Shown: positions 52,441 to 62,900 of the stretch, in pieces | How positions within the stretch are numbered: the first letter of the stretch is position 1 | Layout of the letters: every line of letters begins with the position of its first letter | Assembly: GCA_963680875.1 (NCBI GenBank) | Contig: OY804584.1 | Span: forward strand, 97,174,031-97,238,030 | Length of the DNA: 64,000 nt | Direction: 5' to 3' | From: Bathymodiolus brooksi | Taxonomy: Eukaryota > Mollusca > Bivalvia > Mytilida > Modiolidae | Made by a program: the position numbers and the translations under genes | Notes under the pieces: model-generated | Databases searched by the model: none | What the model was told of the DNA's origin: nothing | The model's input: only the letters and a program-made list of their open reading frames with translations

Positions 52441-52547
52441 CGTTAATTGTCTTTTCTCTTTTAACTTTGATAATAATAGTGGATTATCATAATCTTTTAA
52501 TTTGTTTTACCTTGATCGACACAAGAATTAACATGTCTGTATCAATT

Positions 52548-52568
52548 CCCCCCCCCCCCCCCCCCCCC
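52548..52568. repeat. 21-base homopolymer (poly-C plus, poly-G coding strand) upstream of plexin ATG
   Basis: An uninterrupted C run about 108 bases upstream of the start codon. On the transcribed sense strand it is poly-G and may lie in the 5' UTR or the proximal promoter. Confidence 0.95.
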
Positions 52569-52888
52569 ATTTTATCTTTATTGATACAGTTCATGCAAAA
52601 ATGTTTTGTTAAATGGTAGTCATTCGATGTTTGTATTATCCTTTTCTTCATAACTTCATTTGCAGTACAAACAAAGATATAATAATTGTTCCTGTCTTTG
52701 TAGAAATATCTTTCATCAGTACCTTTAACTATTACTGTAATGAATTTAGTGCAGAAATTGAACTCTGAAAAGAAAAGAAATTGTCTGATTCTAATAAGAC
52801 TGCTTAAGGGAATATGTCTGTTGTAAAAATAAAGCAGTAATATACACTTGACACATAGCGATATGATGTGATTGATTTCATTCTGCAT

Positions 52889-54045
52889 TGGTCTATTGTC
52901 GAAGACAATGAAATGATGGACTAATCATTCGGCGTTTATTTTGTGTGTTATAGCCAATATTCGACTTTTAGCTTTCGCAATGCGTTGGATTTGAAAGTGT
53001 AGGTAAAATTCCACATCTAAAATCTTGGATATTATGAAACAAATATATGGATTGAGAAAACACATCATTGGAAACTGTATATCCCTTTCTATTGTACGAT
53101 ATCCCCATCAAAGTCAGATGAAGGAATAATGTATTATTAAAAACACTATTAGTACACAAACGTTTACATCTCCATGCCAAGGTTACAAGGCAGGATCAGA
53201 CATGTGAACAAGAGACTACTGTATACAAAGGCAGAAGCTGTTGAGTGCATCGAATGAAAAATTACAAATAACTGATATTATCAAACAATGTTCAGCGGTT
53301 TTATTTCTATTTCTTTAACAAAATATTCATTGTTTTAGTCACTTGATGTACTTGAACACCTGTTTTAGCATATGAAAAAGGGTTTTGACATAGAGAAAAC
53401 AAAAATATCAGCCCCGTGTACTCTAAGACTTAGAGGATTGTGTTTTATTGTGCTATTGATTATTGTCAGTGAACATAACCTTCACAATCGCTTATGGCAC
53501 ATATAAAACGTGATAGCAATGTACCAAGCATCAATGCAATCCATTTGTCAATATATATTGTGCCTGAAGTATATTCAATAGTATAAAGTATAAACGAAAA
53601 CCTTTCTCCTCTTTTTGCCTCTATGTAATGTAGCATCAAAATGGATCGACAATTGTGAGTTTGTGTTCATAGATTAAAAAACAAATGGTGTTTAGTTTAA
53701 AGTTTAAGCATATTTTATTTGCTCAAATATGCAAAAAGGATAAGACACAAGTTAAACAAACTTATGAAGTCTTCTCCTACATACAATAAGTTACAACATT
53801 ATTTGATAGAGCATGCATGCATATGAATATTTCTTACATTGATATGTGTAAATTGAAGAAGAACAGAGAATGAAGAAAGCAATTAGAGAAGGAGAGAGAG
53901 AGGTTGGTGGTGATGGTGTGTGTGGTTGTTCATTTGGTGAACCACTTGAAACAAGAAACCTTTCAGACATCTTTATATATTCAAACAAATGGTGTTGGGG
54001 TCAATATAATTAATTTCATTAAATAACATGGCTATCCAATCTGTT
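52889..54045. other. upstream flank of plexin, no recognised gene
   Basis: AT-rich sequence that should hold the promoter and any 5' non-coding exon. I cannot point to a convincing TATA box, initiator or splice pair. GAGA-type purine run at about 53885-53905. Confidence 0.45.
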
Positions 54046-54105
54046 GACTATGAGTGTACCTGATGTATGTTATTCTGGAAAGAGTATGTGTTCACTAAAT
54101 TATAT
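54046..54105 (+). repeat. dispersed repeat, family 5
   Basis: TATGAGTGTACCTGATGTAT, then ATGTGTTCACTAAATTATAT. Confidence 0.5.
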
Positions 54106-54177
54106 ATATATATATTTGTATTAACAAAAGGGAATAAGAATTGAATTATTTTATCTTGGGTATATGTCATTAGGAAG

Positions 54178-54750
54178 ATGGCGCATTTCGTGGCAGGTTA
54201 TGGTATGGTCTCGTCTCAGAGCGAACGAGCCGCGGACAGTTTCACACGAAATTTTGCAACTTGCATGTTATCGTCGTTTTGCACGAGTGAGTGTAGACAA
54301 GAGCAAGATGTTCCCGGTCAAGATGATATAGTGGCTGTCGAACGTCTGGTAATGCCAGTACTAATTCATAACCAACAATCGTCGATTGAAGATGAAATGT
54401 TGTCGCGATCAAAAGAGCCAGTTTCTACTCAAGGTATGAAAAAAATGAAGGCGGACAATTGGAACAACGAGGGGAATAAAGTCTAGTAATTACTTAATTC
54501 TAAATTTCTTGAAGATCTTGCATGATATACTTAGGATATTGATATCAGGCAATCTCAATTTTGAGCATTCCCGGGAATTAACTGTTTTACAAGGGAAGAC
54601 CCACCATGGTAGCAAACTGGTTAAGATTGCAGATTGTAGTGATCCTGGTTGGAAAACTTCCCTTCAATACGAGAGTAACCAGATTGCCAGTGATTCTGAT
54701 TTGGAGAGACATATTAGCAATGCATTTAAATTGAGAAATATTACGATTGA
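54178..54750 (+). pseudogene. degenerate fragment, possibly the first ORF of a retroelement
   Basis: An ATG-initiated 102-codon open frame (MAHFVAGYGMVSSQSERAAD onwards) ends at 54486. A second, shifted frame from 54509 reads KLVKIADCSDPGWKTSLQYE then SNQIASDSDLERHISNAFKL. This LVK-ADxSxxGW...ASDSDxE pattern resembles a region I associate with gag-like ORFs of invertebrate tyrosine-recombinase retroelements; that link is from memory and tentative. Base composition is richer in GC than the flanks. It ends in a SINE insertion. Confidence 0.35.
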
Positions 54751-54751
54751 T

Positions 54752-55017
54752 TGATTGATTGTTGGTCTTTTAATGCCACTTTCAACAATATTTCAGCTAT
54801 ATCATGCGATCAGTTGGTGGAGGAAGCCGGAGAACCCGGAGAGAACCACCGACCATGGGCAAGCAACTGGTAAACTTTATCACTTGCGGCTGCGCGTCGA
54901 GGGCACTATTTTTGTAATTTACAAAGCCGAACGCGAACCCACGCCGTATTGATGATAGGCTTGTATGAGTTGTTAGATCCAGCAACATAACTCATTGAGC
55001 CATCCGGGCCCCCAGTC
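54752..55017 (-). mobile_element. SINE family 1, full-length, closely similar to 2408-2672
   Basis: Same head (GGATGGCTCAATGAGTTA on minus), body (GGTGGTTCTCTCCGGGTTCT on minus) and tail (TTGAAAGTGGCATTAAAAGA) as the 2.4 kb copy, followed by (TTGA)n. Confidence 0.78.
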
Positions 55018-55924
55018 ATTTTACGAAACTCCATTACACAGGTCACATGCAAGTGACATACTTAGTGATTATAGCGTCAGAACTTGAAAACTTAAAGGAC
55101 ACTCATTGCTATATTGTATTGTTCTTTGCGAATAACACCTGTTTCATTGCTCTCATCTTCAGTTATGCATTCAGGTCTGACATATTACAGGTCGGTTGAA
55201 TGTGTCAAGGTCTCATGCTTCAATGAACACAAAATAAAAAACACTCCCCCAATCTGCATTCGAAGTGATTTGACTACGGCGGTAATCACAATCTGGAGAC
55301 TTATGTATTCGCAGTTCCAGATTTAAAGCTTTAATCGGTGAATGCCATGTCAATCTGGCACTTTGTTCACTCCATTCAGATTTCTGGACTTGGTTCTACA
55401 GGAGGATCACAACAGAGAACTGCAATATTATATTTATCGCTCCAACGTAGCAAAATAATTTTGCTATAGACCTTCTTCTCCAGAGAATCTGCATTGTCTG
55501 TTAAGGATGGATTTAGAGAGAGAATATTTTCTCAGGAAGCTTGCAATTACATCTCTAGGTCAAACACATATCTATGTAGATTGTCTACGACGCGAAGTGA
55601 TTAATCTTGAATATTTGATGCAATGAACAACAGATTGATTAACTTGCAAGGATTGCTCAACAGACAGCTGATTTGTCATCAATCTCTTTAATATAGAATA
55701 TTTTAGACAAACTAAGATGTTTCTTAACTGGTATATGGAATTAGTTTTGAAAGCTTTTAAAATATTTTCTTTTGAACAAGTCGACACTGTTATTTTGGTT
55801 TAAATTTTGTATGAATCATCTAATGAAAATAATTTATCTCGGCATTCTGTAAAAGTATATGGTATTCATGCTCTAGCAGATTTTGAGCATCCATTTCTGA
55901 GACGGCTGCAGAATTTTGGAGATG
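55018..55924. other. upstream flank, no recognised feature
   Basis: No ORF with a domain and no repeat recognised. Confidence 0.45.
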
Positions 55925-56075
55925 TGGAATATTTTTAGTAGGGTTCATGTTCCTCAGTTTTTAGTTTGCTGTGTAGTGTTATGTAAACCACTGTTTGTCC
56001 TTTTTCTTTTTGTTATTGTATAGTCTGTTTTTGATCTACGGCTTCTGATTACCTCGTTGGTTTCTACAAAACTTT
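55925..56075 (-). repeat. dispersed repeat, family 3 fragment
   Basis: GTAGGGTTCATGTTCCTCAG, then AAACCACTGTTTGTCCTTTT and CTTCTGATTACCTCGTTGGT. Confidence 0.5.
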
Positions 56076-57713
56076 CTATTCATAAATATCATTTCAAATT
56101 ATAGTTCCCGTTCAACCTTCCCTTAACACCGTTTTCACAAAGAAAAAGTATGAAGTTATAGGCTACATCATAGAGTCATATTGCCTGCAAAGGTACTCTT
56201 AGTTCCTGTTGGTGTAGGCCCCCTGAAGAAATTTCACTGTATGTTGCCGTTTGGGACATTGCTTTTTATCGTATGCAGTGTTGCAACGCCAAAGCGTCAA
56301 CGTCTCAGTTAGGAAACCAACTCTATGGAAGGAGAAGAATACCCCTTTCCATACCTCAAGCTATGTTTTACCTTTGAAGCTTAATGAAGCTTGACATTTT
56401 TGTTTTAAATCTACTATCACTTGTGTATTTTGTATATATTTACCCTTGAATTGTTTACATGGTGAGTAGGGTGTTGGATTTAATCCATAAAACACAAAAA
56501 TATACATGGAATACATAAGACTGGATAAATTTTATTATATATTAAATATATTTTTCTTGGGAGACTTTCTAGTTGTTTAAAAATAATATGTCATGAACAA
56601 TTTAATGTTAGGGTTCAAGCACTGCTAAAAAGAACACAATAAAGACCCGATATTTATACTGACTACGACAAAACTGTAGAGTTCACGATCTTAAGGAAAG
56701 CACCCTATACATGTATTTGTAAATCTGTAATACTTCCCTTATGTAATATTAGCTGTTCATTTCCCCCCTTTTCAAAGACCATATGCAATTTCCTGAGATC
56801 CATGTAAACCCAAAATAAGCTTGAGATGGTTCATATGTCACGCCCACCTGTGCATAGGACAGTATCAAAACACATCTCGTTAATACATGGACTTGCACAT
56901 GGCTTAGAAAATGCAAATGAAAATGCACAGATAAATCCCGGAAATGTAAAGATTTTTTTATTTTTTTTTTTTTTTTTTTTTATAAAATACCTTATGATTC
57001 ATATCTTATTCTTTCTACCCATTAAGATTAAAAATTTTACAAGATTTTTGTTCTAGTCTGAATACAAATCAAATCTGATTTATATTACTTGTTAAAATGT
57101 ACCTTAGACATAAAGAAATGTTGGAGAGAATATTCATGCCTTAGTGCAGGTGAAAACAATATATACATATGGCTTCCATGAATTATTTCTTAATTAATCT
57201 ATGACCGATTACGTCATAGAAAGACGTGGTCTGTGCTTTATAAGCGGCTGTTCCATGACACTCTCCTGTTAAAGGTACACAATGATAAGTATGCAATACA
57301 CAACATAAATAAACATACGTGTATTGGAAATCGGCTAAGGCAATATAGAAAACAGACAGGAAATATAAACCCACATCCTTTGCGAAGATCCCGAATAACA
57401 TATAGTATTCTTGCATATCCCTGGTGCTAAGATCACACAGATTAAAATTCCGCGAAATGTTGTTGACAATTTTGGCACGTAAACAACATGACGTCATATG
57501 AAGACTTCCAGTTTAGAACATAAAGATCCTGACGTTGTTTGGCTTCGTGTACGCCTCCTTGTCGAAGTGGAATTTGTAGTATTTTCCCTATGAACGACAA
57601 CATTTAGTAATCTAAAAACATATTTGTCATCGGCATGAAACACCTTTTCGGTTGTCATTTCAAACATCTTTGGAAAAAAACGGAATAGTATTGTAACATT
57701 TCAGTCGGGTCAT
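56076..57713. other. upstream flank, mostly unique, with a poly-T run
   Basis: Contains T-rich homopolymer at about 56953-56981. Open frames at 56826 and 57183-57497 are low in complexity and carry no domain. Confidence 0.45.
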
Positions 57714-57725
57714 TTAATCCTTTCA

Positions 57726-57790
57726 GCGCCAAAGCGACATTTTTGTCGTTTACCGGTAGAACGCCAAAGCGACATTTTTGTCGTTTTTGA
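57726..57790. repeat. duplicated subterminal motif of the piggyBac-type left end
   Basis: CGCCAAAGCGACATTTTTGT occurs twice, 36 bases apart; each contains a small CGACA/TGTCG palindrome. Confidence 0.85.
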
Positions 57791-58120
57791 CAAACATTGA
57801 TAAAAGAGTGTTATAAGCAAAAACACAATTCGCGATTGACACAGTAAATATATATTTCAATAGACAGGTAACGAAACTGTATTTGAAATTCATGATTTAG
57901 AAGCTTAAATGACGTCATCGTGAAATATGACGTCATTTGATTTACTAGAGTCGAGATTTCAAGAAGAGACAGGGCCGTTCGACTTCACTCCTAATTCATC
58001 CATTTTATAGTAAATGTTTTTAAAGTTTCTTGAGTTCAAAGATCACAATGTGGTTGACGTTCTTGTTCGTGAAACTAACAGATATGCTAAACAGGATTTA
58101 ACTTGTTATTTAGTAATAAA

Positions 58121-58187
58121 AACGTAGATATTAAATTTAGTGCGTACTACGCGTTTCCGGAATAACCTTTATCAGATACGCTCAACT
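58121..58187 (-). repeat. dispersed repeat, family 5
   Basis: AAATTTAGTGCGTACTACGC, then GAATAACCTTTATCAGATAC, the reverse of the family 5 wording. Confidence 0.55.
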
Positions 58188-58331
58188 CCAAAATATTTCA
58201 GAGCCAAATAATTTTGAAATCTTTGACAGCAAGTTAACGACAGCCAACGGGCATAAACTGAATAGCCAAATATCGACTTAAATTACCTATAACTTATGTG
58301 GTTGTATGTTTTTCTAAGTATGATACCTCTC

Positions 58332-58680
58332 CAGGAGTAATGATCATCGTGCCTACCCCACATCGAGATTGGATGACCGTGGGTTCGATATACCGTTCGA
58401 TCAATGGTGGGGATTAACGAAGCATTAATACATTATGGTATATAGCTTCTTCGCTAAGCATACAGCATAAAAACAAAGAATTTTGAGAATGTTAGAATAA
58501 TGTGCTTGAGTTAAATGAAACGTCAATATGCGCACTGTTTTTTCATTGACATAATAAATTGCAACGGGAGGTGTTGTTCTGGTACAAGACAGACATCGTC
58601 ATCTCATCAAAGCGTTACTCGCTATGACATAGCTGACATAATCGCTCACTTGGTGTTAATAGCAAGTACTCACTGTATGA
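58332..58680 (+). mobile_element. SINE family 2, diverged
   Basis: GTGCCTACCCCACATCGAGA (head), GTGGGTTCGATATACCG (B box), then AGCTTCTTCGCTAAGCATAC and CTCGCTATGACATAGCTGAC (tail). Confidence 0.7.
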
Positions 58681-59599
58681 GTTGGTTACCTTGAAACGAT
58701 GCCATTTCGCTTGGAACATTGTATTTGGCCAACCAGGATTCATATTACCCGACTTTACAAGTTTCGAGGTGGGTAGGGAGATAGTTAATTATTTTTCGTA
58801 CTTTAAAAAAATGCATTGCCGAAAATAGTAAAAAGAAAATATCTTGTGGAGTACCCAATAAATATAATGGGTAAAATCACTTCCGAAATAGGAGTCCCCT
58901 GGTTGTGTTGGACGAATCAGATTTACCACTCGCCCTTCGGACTGGACATAAATGAGTGGCTCATCTAATGATTATGTTACGCTACTTATACGTTAAAAAA
59001 CACCTTGCAGTAATTCCTATGGATAGATAAGTCACCGGTTGACATAAGTAGAAGTTGCTTAGGGGAGGTATTGTTTGAAACTTGCTTTGGTCATGAATGT
59101 AACTGAAATACTATTCATGTGACTTTAATCAACAATCGATCTAAACTTGCACTCTTAGACCCATACCACTACCATCTTTTTTCACCTAGATAATTTAGTA
59201 TTTGTAAACTCGTCTTCCGTATGAATATATATAACTGAATAATGATCAATTATCAAGTGATAATTAAAGTACACTTGACTCGCGAGTTCGAAATCAGAAT
59301 TGATAAAAAGAAAATATTAGAATATTGATTAACGACAAGTTGAACAACCGGGTCCTGATGTCTAACGTCAAATAAGCAGTATTTCAACTACACTCGCACA
59401 CGGATGGGTTGCTTCCCTAGTAAACTCGAAGAAACGATTTTGTCTATTCGTAGTAGTTAATAAACTTTATTCAATGCTCAATTTTACCCCGAAGGGTTGA
59501 AGATATATACAAGGAATATACCTTACTTCGACTCTGACAAAAGAATGCTGTTCGGTTGGATGGTTTTATGTCCACTTGTGAAAGAGAGTGATTATTGTT
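58681..59599. other. flank inside the piggyBac-type interval, no recognised feature
   Basis: AT-rich; no transposase homology seen. Confidence 0.4.
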
Positions 59600-59935
59600 T
59601 AACGCCAAATGATCATTTTTCAGCTATATCATGGCGAGTATAAGTTACATTCAATCAGATAATGAGGATGATGTTCGCTTTGTACTAGACCAAAACGCTT
59701 TGTTGAATTTGTTATAATTCTAGCTCACTGAAACAACAGTTCACAGGTACACATGTCGCTCCACTCCGGTACTCGGACATATTATCCTGATCTCAAACCA
59801 CCCAGTCGTTGCTCTTTCTTCTTAATGTTGCGTAAAGATTTAGAGAGTATTGACACGACCGGGGCTCGAATTCGCGATCTACCGCATTCAAGGCGAACAC
59901 CCTAACAATTACACTACTGATACGGTTCGTGTGCA
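59600..59935 (-). mobile_element. SINE family 2, minus-strand copy
   Basis: Tail TTTCAGCTATATCATGGCGA on plus, body CACTGAAACAACAGTTCACA, B box region GGGGCTCGAATTCGCG, head CTAACAATTACACTACTGAT. Confidence 0.78.
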
Positions 59936-60167
59936 AGGTGGGGTCTGACAATACTAATAAAATAACAACAAAGGTAACAAGATTTGAGAAACATTGTTAT
60001 ACCTTAGAAATTGTCTTGAGAGATTGATTTTCGGTATTGAATGGAAAGCTCAGAACAGAGAATAGAAATGTAAGAACAATTGGATTAACATTTATTTTGG
60101 ATGGACAAGTAAAAATGTGTAGCACATAGACAAAAGAAAATTATTTTGCCAATTACGGTTTCAGGGT

Positions 60168-60378
60168 TATGATTTTTAACGCCACCTTCAACACTATTTC
60201 AGTTATATCTTAGCGGTCAGTTTTATTGGAGGAGGAAACAGGAGTACCCGGAGAAAACCACCGACCTGCCGATAAATCGAGATTCGAATGCACAACGTTA
60301 GTGGTGATAGGCACTTATTGTATATTTAGTTGTAAATCCAACTACCATATGGCCACGACCACGGCGGCCCCTATTGTA
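60168..60378 (-). mobile_element. SINE family 1, minus-strand copy
   Basis: TTTTTAACGCCACCTTCAAC, then GGAGTACCCGGAGAAAACCA, GAGATTCGAATGCACAA (B box) and CCACGACCACGGCGGCCCCT on plus. Confidence 0.8.
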
Positions 60379-60950
60379 TCAATTGAAACATGATGGACAT
60401 CTATGTTGAACTACTATGAACTATACGTTTTCAGAATAGAATATATCATGAAACAAATTTACATAATTTTACTGAATATGTTTAAAATTTAGTGACACGT
60501 AAATAATTATTGAAAGGAAACAACATCTACAATATATCATATGAAGATAATTTGCCATATTGTGTTGATGGTATTTATATGCTGTTCCGACCTGACCTTT
60601 TATTTTAACATTGTTAGACGACCTTTAACTATTATACTAAATTGTACAATTTGACCTCCTCATCCACGTGTATGCTTTACAAACAAATTACACATTGTAC
60701 AAGTCCTCAGTAGTACATATAGTTAGAAAAAAAAACTATACCACAATGTCGGAACAATTCCTAAATCTAATAGAAAAATCGTAGAAACAGCGAGAAATGT
60801 ATGCACCTAACACACGGGTACATATAACCACTCACTTTCCGCGATTGATACAGAGTGCACAGACACATTAATAAAAGGTGGCGAGATTAAACAAGATAAC
60901 ACCCGTTTTAGATGTGATAAACCAAACGTTTGAACGAAATTACATATAGA

Positions 60951-61260
60951 TTCTCCTTCAGTTGCCCGTGGGTTACAATATTTCTCTACCCAAGAGAGCT
61001 AAATTAAACATTTTAACCACATGCCGTCAGGCGAGTGGTTAACAATTTTAATTCAACTGTCGAGAGCGGAGAAATATCGTAACTCACATGGGCAACTAAA
61101 GGAGAATTTGTTTCTCCCATTATTTAACACGAACTTTATTTCAAAAGCCGTCAAAGGAGTCAAATGCGGGGAAAGGCACAAGATATTTTAATCCTCTAGA
61201 GGATTACAGATTTTTCCACCACTGGTTCAGCGGGGTTAAAACGCTGTAATAATGGGAGAA
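60951..61260. mobile_element. nested foldback element
   Basis: Outer arms ATTCTCCTTCAGTTGCCCGT (60951) and GGGCAACTAAAGGAGAAT (about 61093); a second pair TTTCTCCCATTATTTA (61120) and AATAATGGGAGAAA (about 61248). Confidence 0.65.
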
Positions 61261-61515
61261 AGGTACTTTAACATGTCATGTAAGTACATTTTAATTTGAT
61301 CACAGTGCTACTTTTGAGGAAAAAATTGTCTCAAATGAATGAATTCGAAAGAAGGCGATTGTATAAATTGTTGTATAAAATAATTACACTGTCCTTTTAT
61401 TGAATTACAATGTCAATAGGCGCTTTGACAAAATATTTCACACGGTTCAATACTACAACGATGATATTATATACATATGTGTACATATGTTTAAATCATA
61501 AGTTATTGTTCGCTA

Positions 61516-61688
61516 CATGCTTCGTTGTGAAATAAACGCCTTTATGAACTATACCCCATTTTTCTAATACATAAACGCTTTTAAGAACTATACCCAATTT
61601 TCCTAATATCTTCCTAATACATTAATTAGGAAGATATTAGGAAAATGGGGCATAGTTCATAAAGGCGTTTATTTCACAACGAAGCATG
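61516..61688. mobile_element. foldback/MITE-like element, arms of about 52 bp
   Basis: Left CATGCTTCGTTGTGAAATAA then ACGCCTTTATGAACTAT; right ATAGTTCATAAAGGCGTTTA then TTTCACAACGAAGCATG. Between them is a second palindrome, CCTAATATCTTCCTAAT / ATTAGGAAGATATTAGG, and a partial third arm (AAACGCTTTTAAGAACTATA). Confidence 0.85.
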
Positions 61689-61884
61689 CCAAACGGGTTC
61701 ATATACATTGTAGATGCACATTTTATTGATAAAATCGAAGAAAAAAAACAAATCCTGGACCCAAGTGCCTGTGTAATTAACGCGTGCTTTGTGAATAAGG
61801 TCCCAGAAATATAATGTTTCTTGCATTCTTAAGCGCATAGAAATTAGCCAGTCAAAGTGGTGAGACAGAAGCACATGTAGTTAA

Positions 61885-62062
61885 CAAGAATCACGGAGAT
61901 ACATTTCCTATAGAAAATACCAGATGGGAAGAGGAAGGAATTGTGTTGTGTGTTCAAGTTCTCACGACCTGTTCAGGAAAACAGCGGTGGTGTCCTAACT
62001 GTAAAGTTGGACTATGTATTGAAGGGTGCTTTAGTAGATATAATACCTGTCTTAATTATGAA
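61885..62062 (+). pseudogene. piggyBac-type transposase, C-terminal cysteine-rich domain, frameshifted
   Basis: In successive frames: EIHFL-stop-KIPDGKRK, then GRNCVVCSSSHDLFRKT, then KQRWCPNCKVGLCIEGCFSR and YNT. CVVC ... CPNC ... LCIEGCF ... YNT is the terminal zinc-binding pattern of piggyBac transposases (LC-x-x-x-CF-x-x-YHT). At least two frame breaks; no upstream DDD domain recognised. Confidence 0.75.
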
Positions 62063-62739
62063 AAATATAATAGACACATCTTCGAATTAGAGGGAAATGG
62101 CGGATTTCAGTGTACATGTATAATATATATTCAGTGTACTGTCTATACTGTATAATGTCGGACAATCTATTAAAGACTTTTATAGTTTTCTTTCTACTAA
62201 AATCATGATGTACAAATTTACCCCTAATTCTGATCCTTTCTGTAAATTTTAATTAATGTCACTCAAAAGCTTGATTCTATTAAATAATTTGAATGTTAAT
62301 ATGTAATGTTGTTCATTGCAAAAAAAAGTAAACTCGTTCTGATGTAAATATTGTTTGTTTTTTAATCCAACATTTCTGTTAATTGCCATATATTTTCCCT
62401 TGTTTCCCTCCTTAATTGACTTGACCGTTAATCTTAATCAAGTAAGAACAGGAACTGCTAACCTTTTCGGAGCACATACGTTACTTGTGAGTTATCATTG
62501 CATTTACATACAATTTGTCAAATGCCTTTAAAACATTGGAAATATGCATGTGCCTGAACGTCATGAAAACATGCAACGTGAGGTGACGTTTTATTGTTAC
62601 GTTCTGGAATATATGGCAACGTAACGTTGTATACAATCAACGTCTTGGCGTTCAAAGGGTTAACGGAACAGCCAAAAACAATGGATGACCTAGGCTGCTT
62701 CGATTTGAAAATGTTCCGTAATTGTCCTATTAGAATCTA
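62063..62739. other. flank with piggyBac-type right terminus, otherwise unique
   Basis: The only recognisable item is GGCGTTCAAAGGGTTAA at 62647-62663. Confidence 0.45.
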
Positions 62740-62900
62740 AATAATTACTGGTAGCCATATATTTATATTGTTTTTACCACGGGTTGGCACTTTATGCCGA
62801 ATATTTTACCACGATCTACCGCCGCTCGTGGTAAAATATTCTGCATAAAGTGCCAACCCGTGGTAAAAACAATATAAATATATGGCTACCAGTAATTATT
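62740..62900. mobile_element. near-perfect hairpin element, arms of about 75 bp
   Basis: AATAATTACTGGTAGCCATA, then TTTTTACCACGGGTTGGCAC, is mirrored by GTGCCAACCCGTGGTAAAAA, then TATGGCTACCAGTAATTATT; loop of about 12 bases. I count one mismatch in the arms. Confidence 0.93.

Larger units (their letters stand above)
57714..62663 (+). mobile_element. candidate piggyBac-type element: TTAA-bounded ends around a transposase remnant
   Basis: Left end TTAATCCTTTCAGCGCCAAA at 57714. Right end, read inward on minus, TTAACCCTTTGAACGCCAAG from 62663. The two share TTAA-YCCTTT-x-A-x-CGCCAA. A decayed piggyBac C-terminal domain lies 600 bases inside the right end, in the expected orientation. Two SINEs and foldback elements have since landed inside, and the transposase core is not seen. 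The two ends may derive from different copies. Confidence 0.45.

Noticed and set aside
52487..52888. 133-codon minus-strand open frame just upstream of the plexin start
   Set aside because: No domain; includes a poly-Gly run made only by the poly-C tract and low-complexity AT-rich coding; no splice link to exon 1 that keeps the frame.
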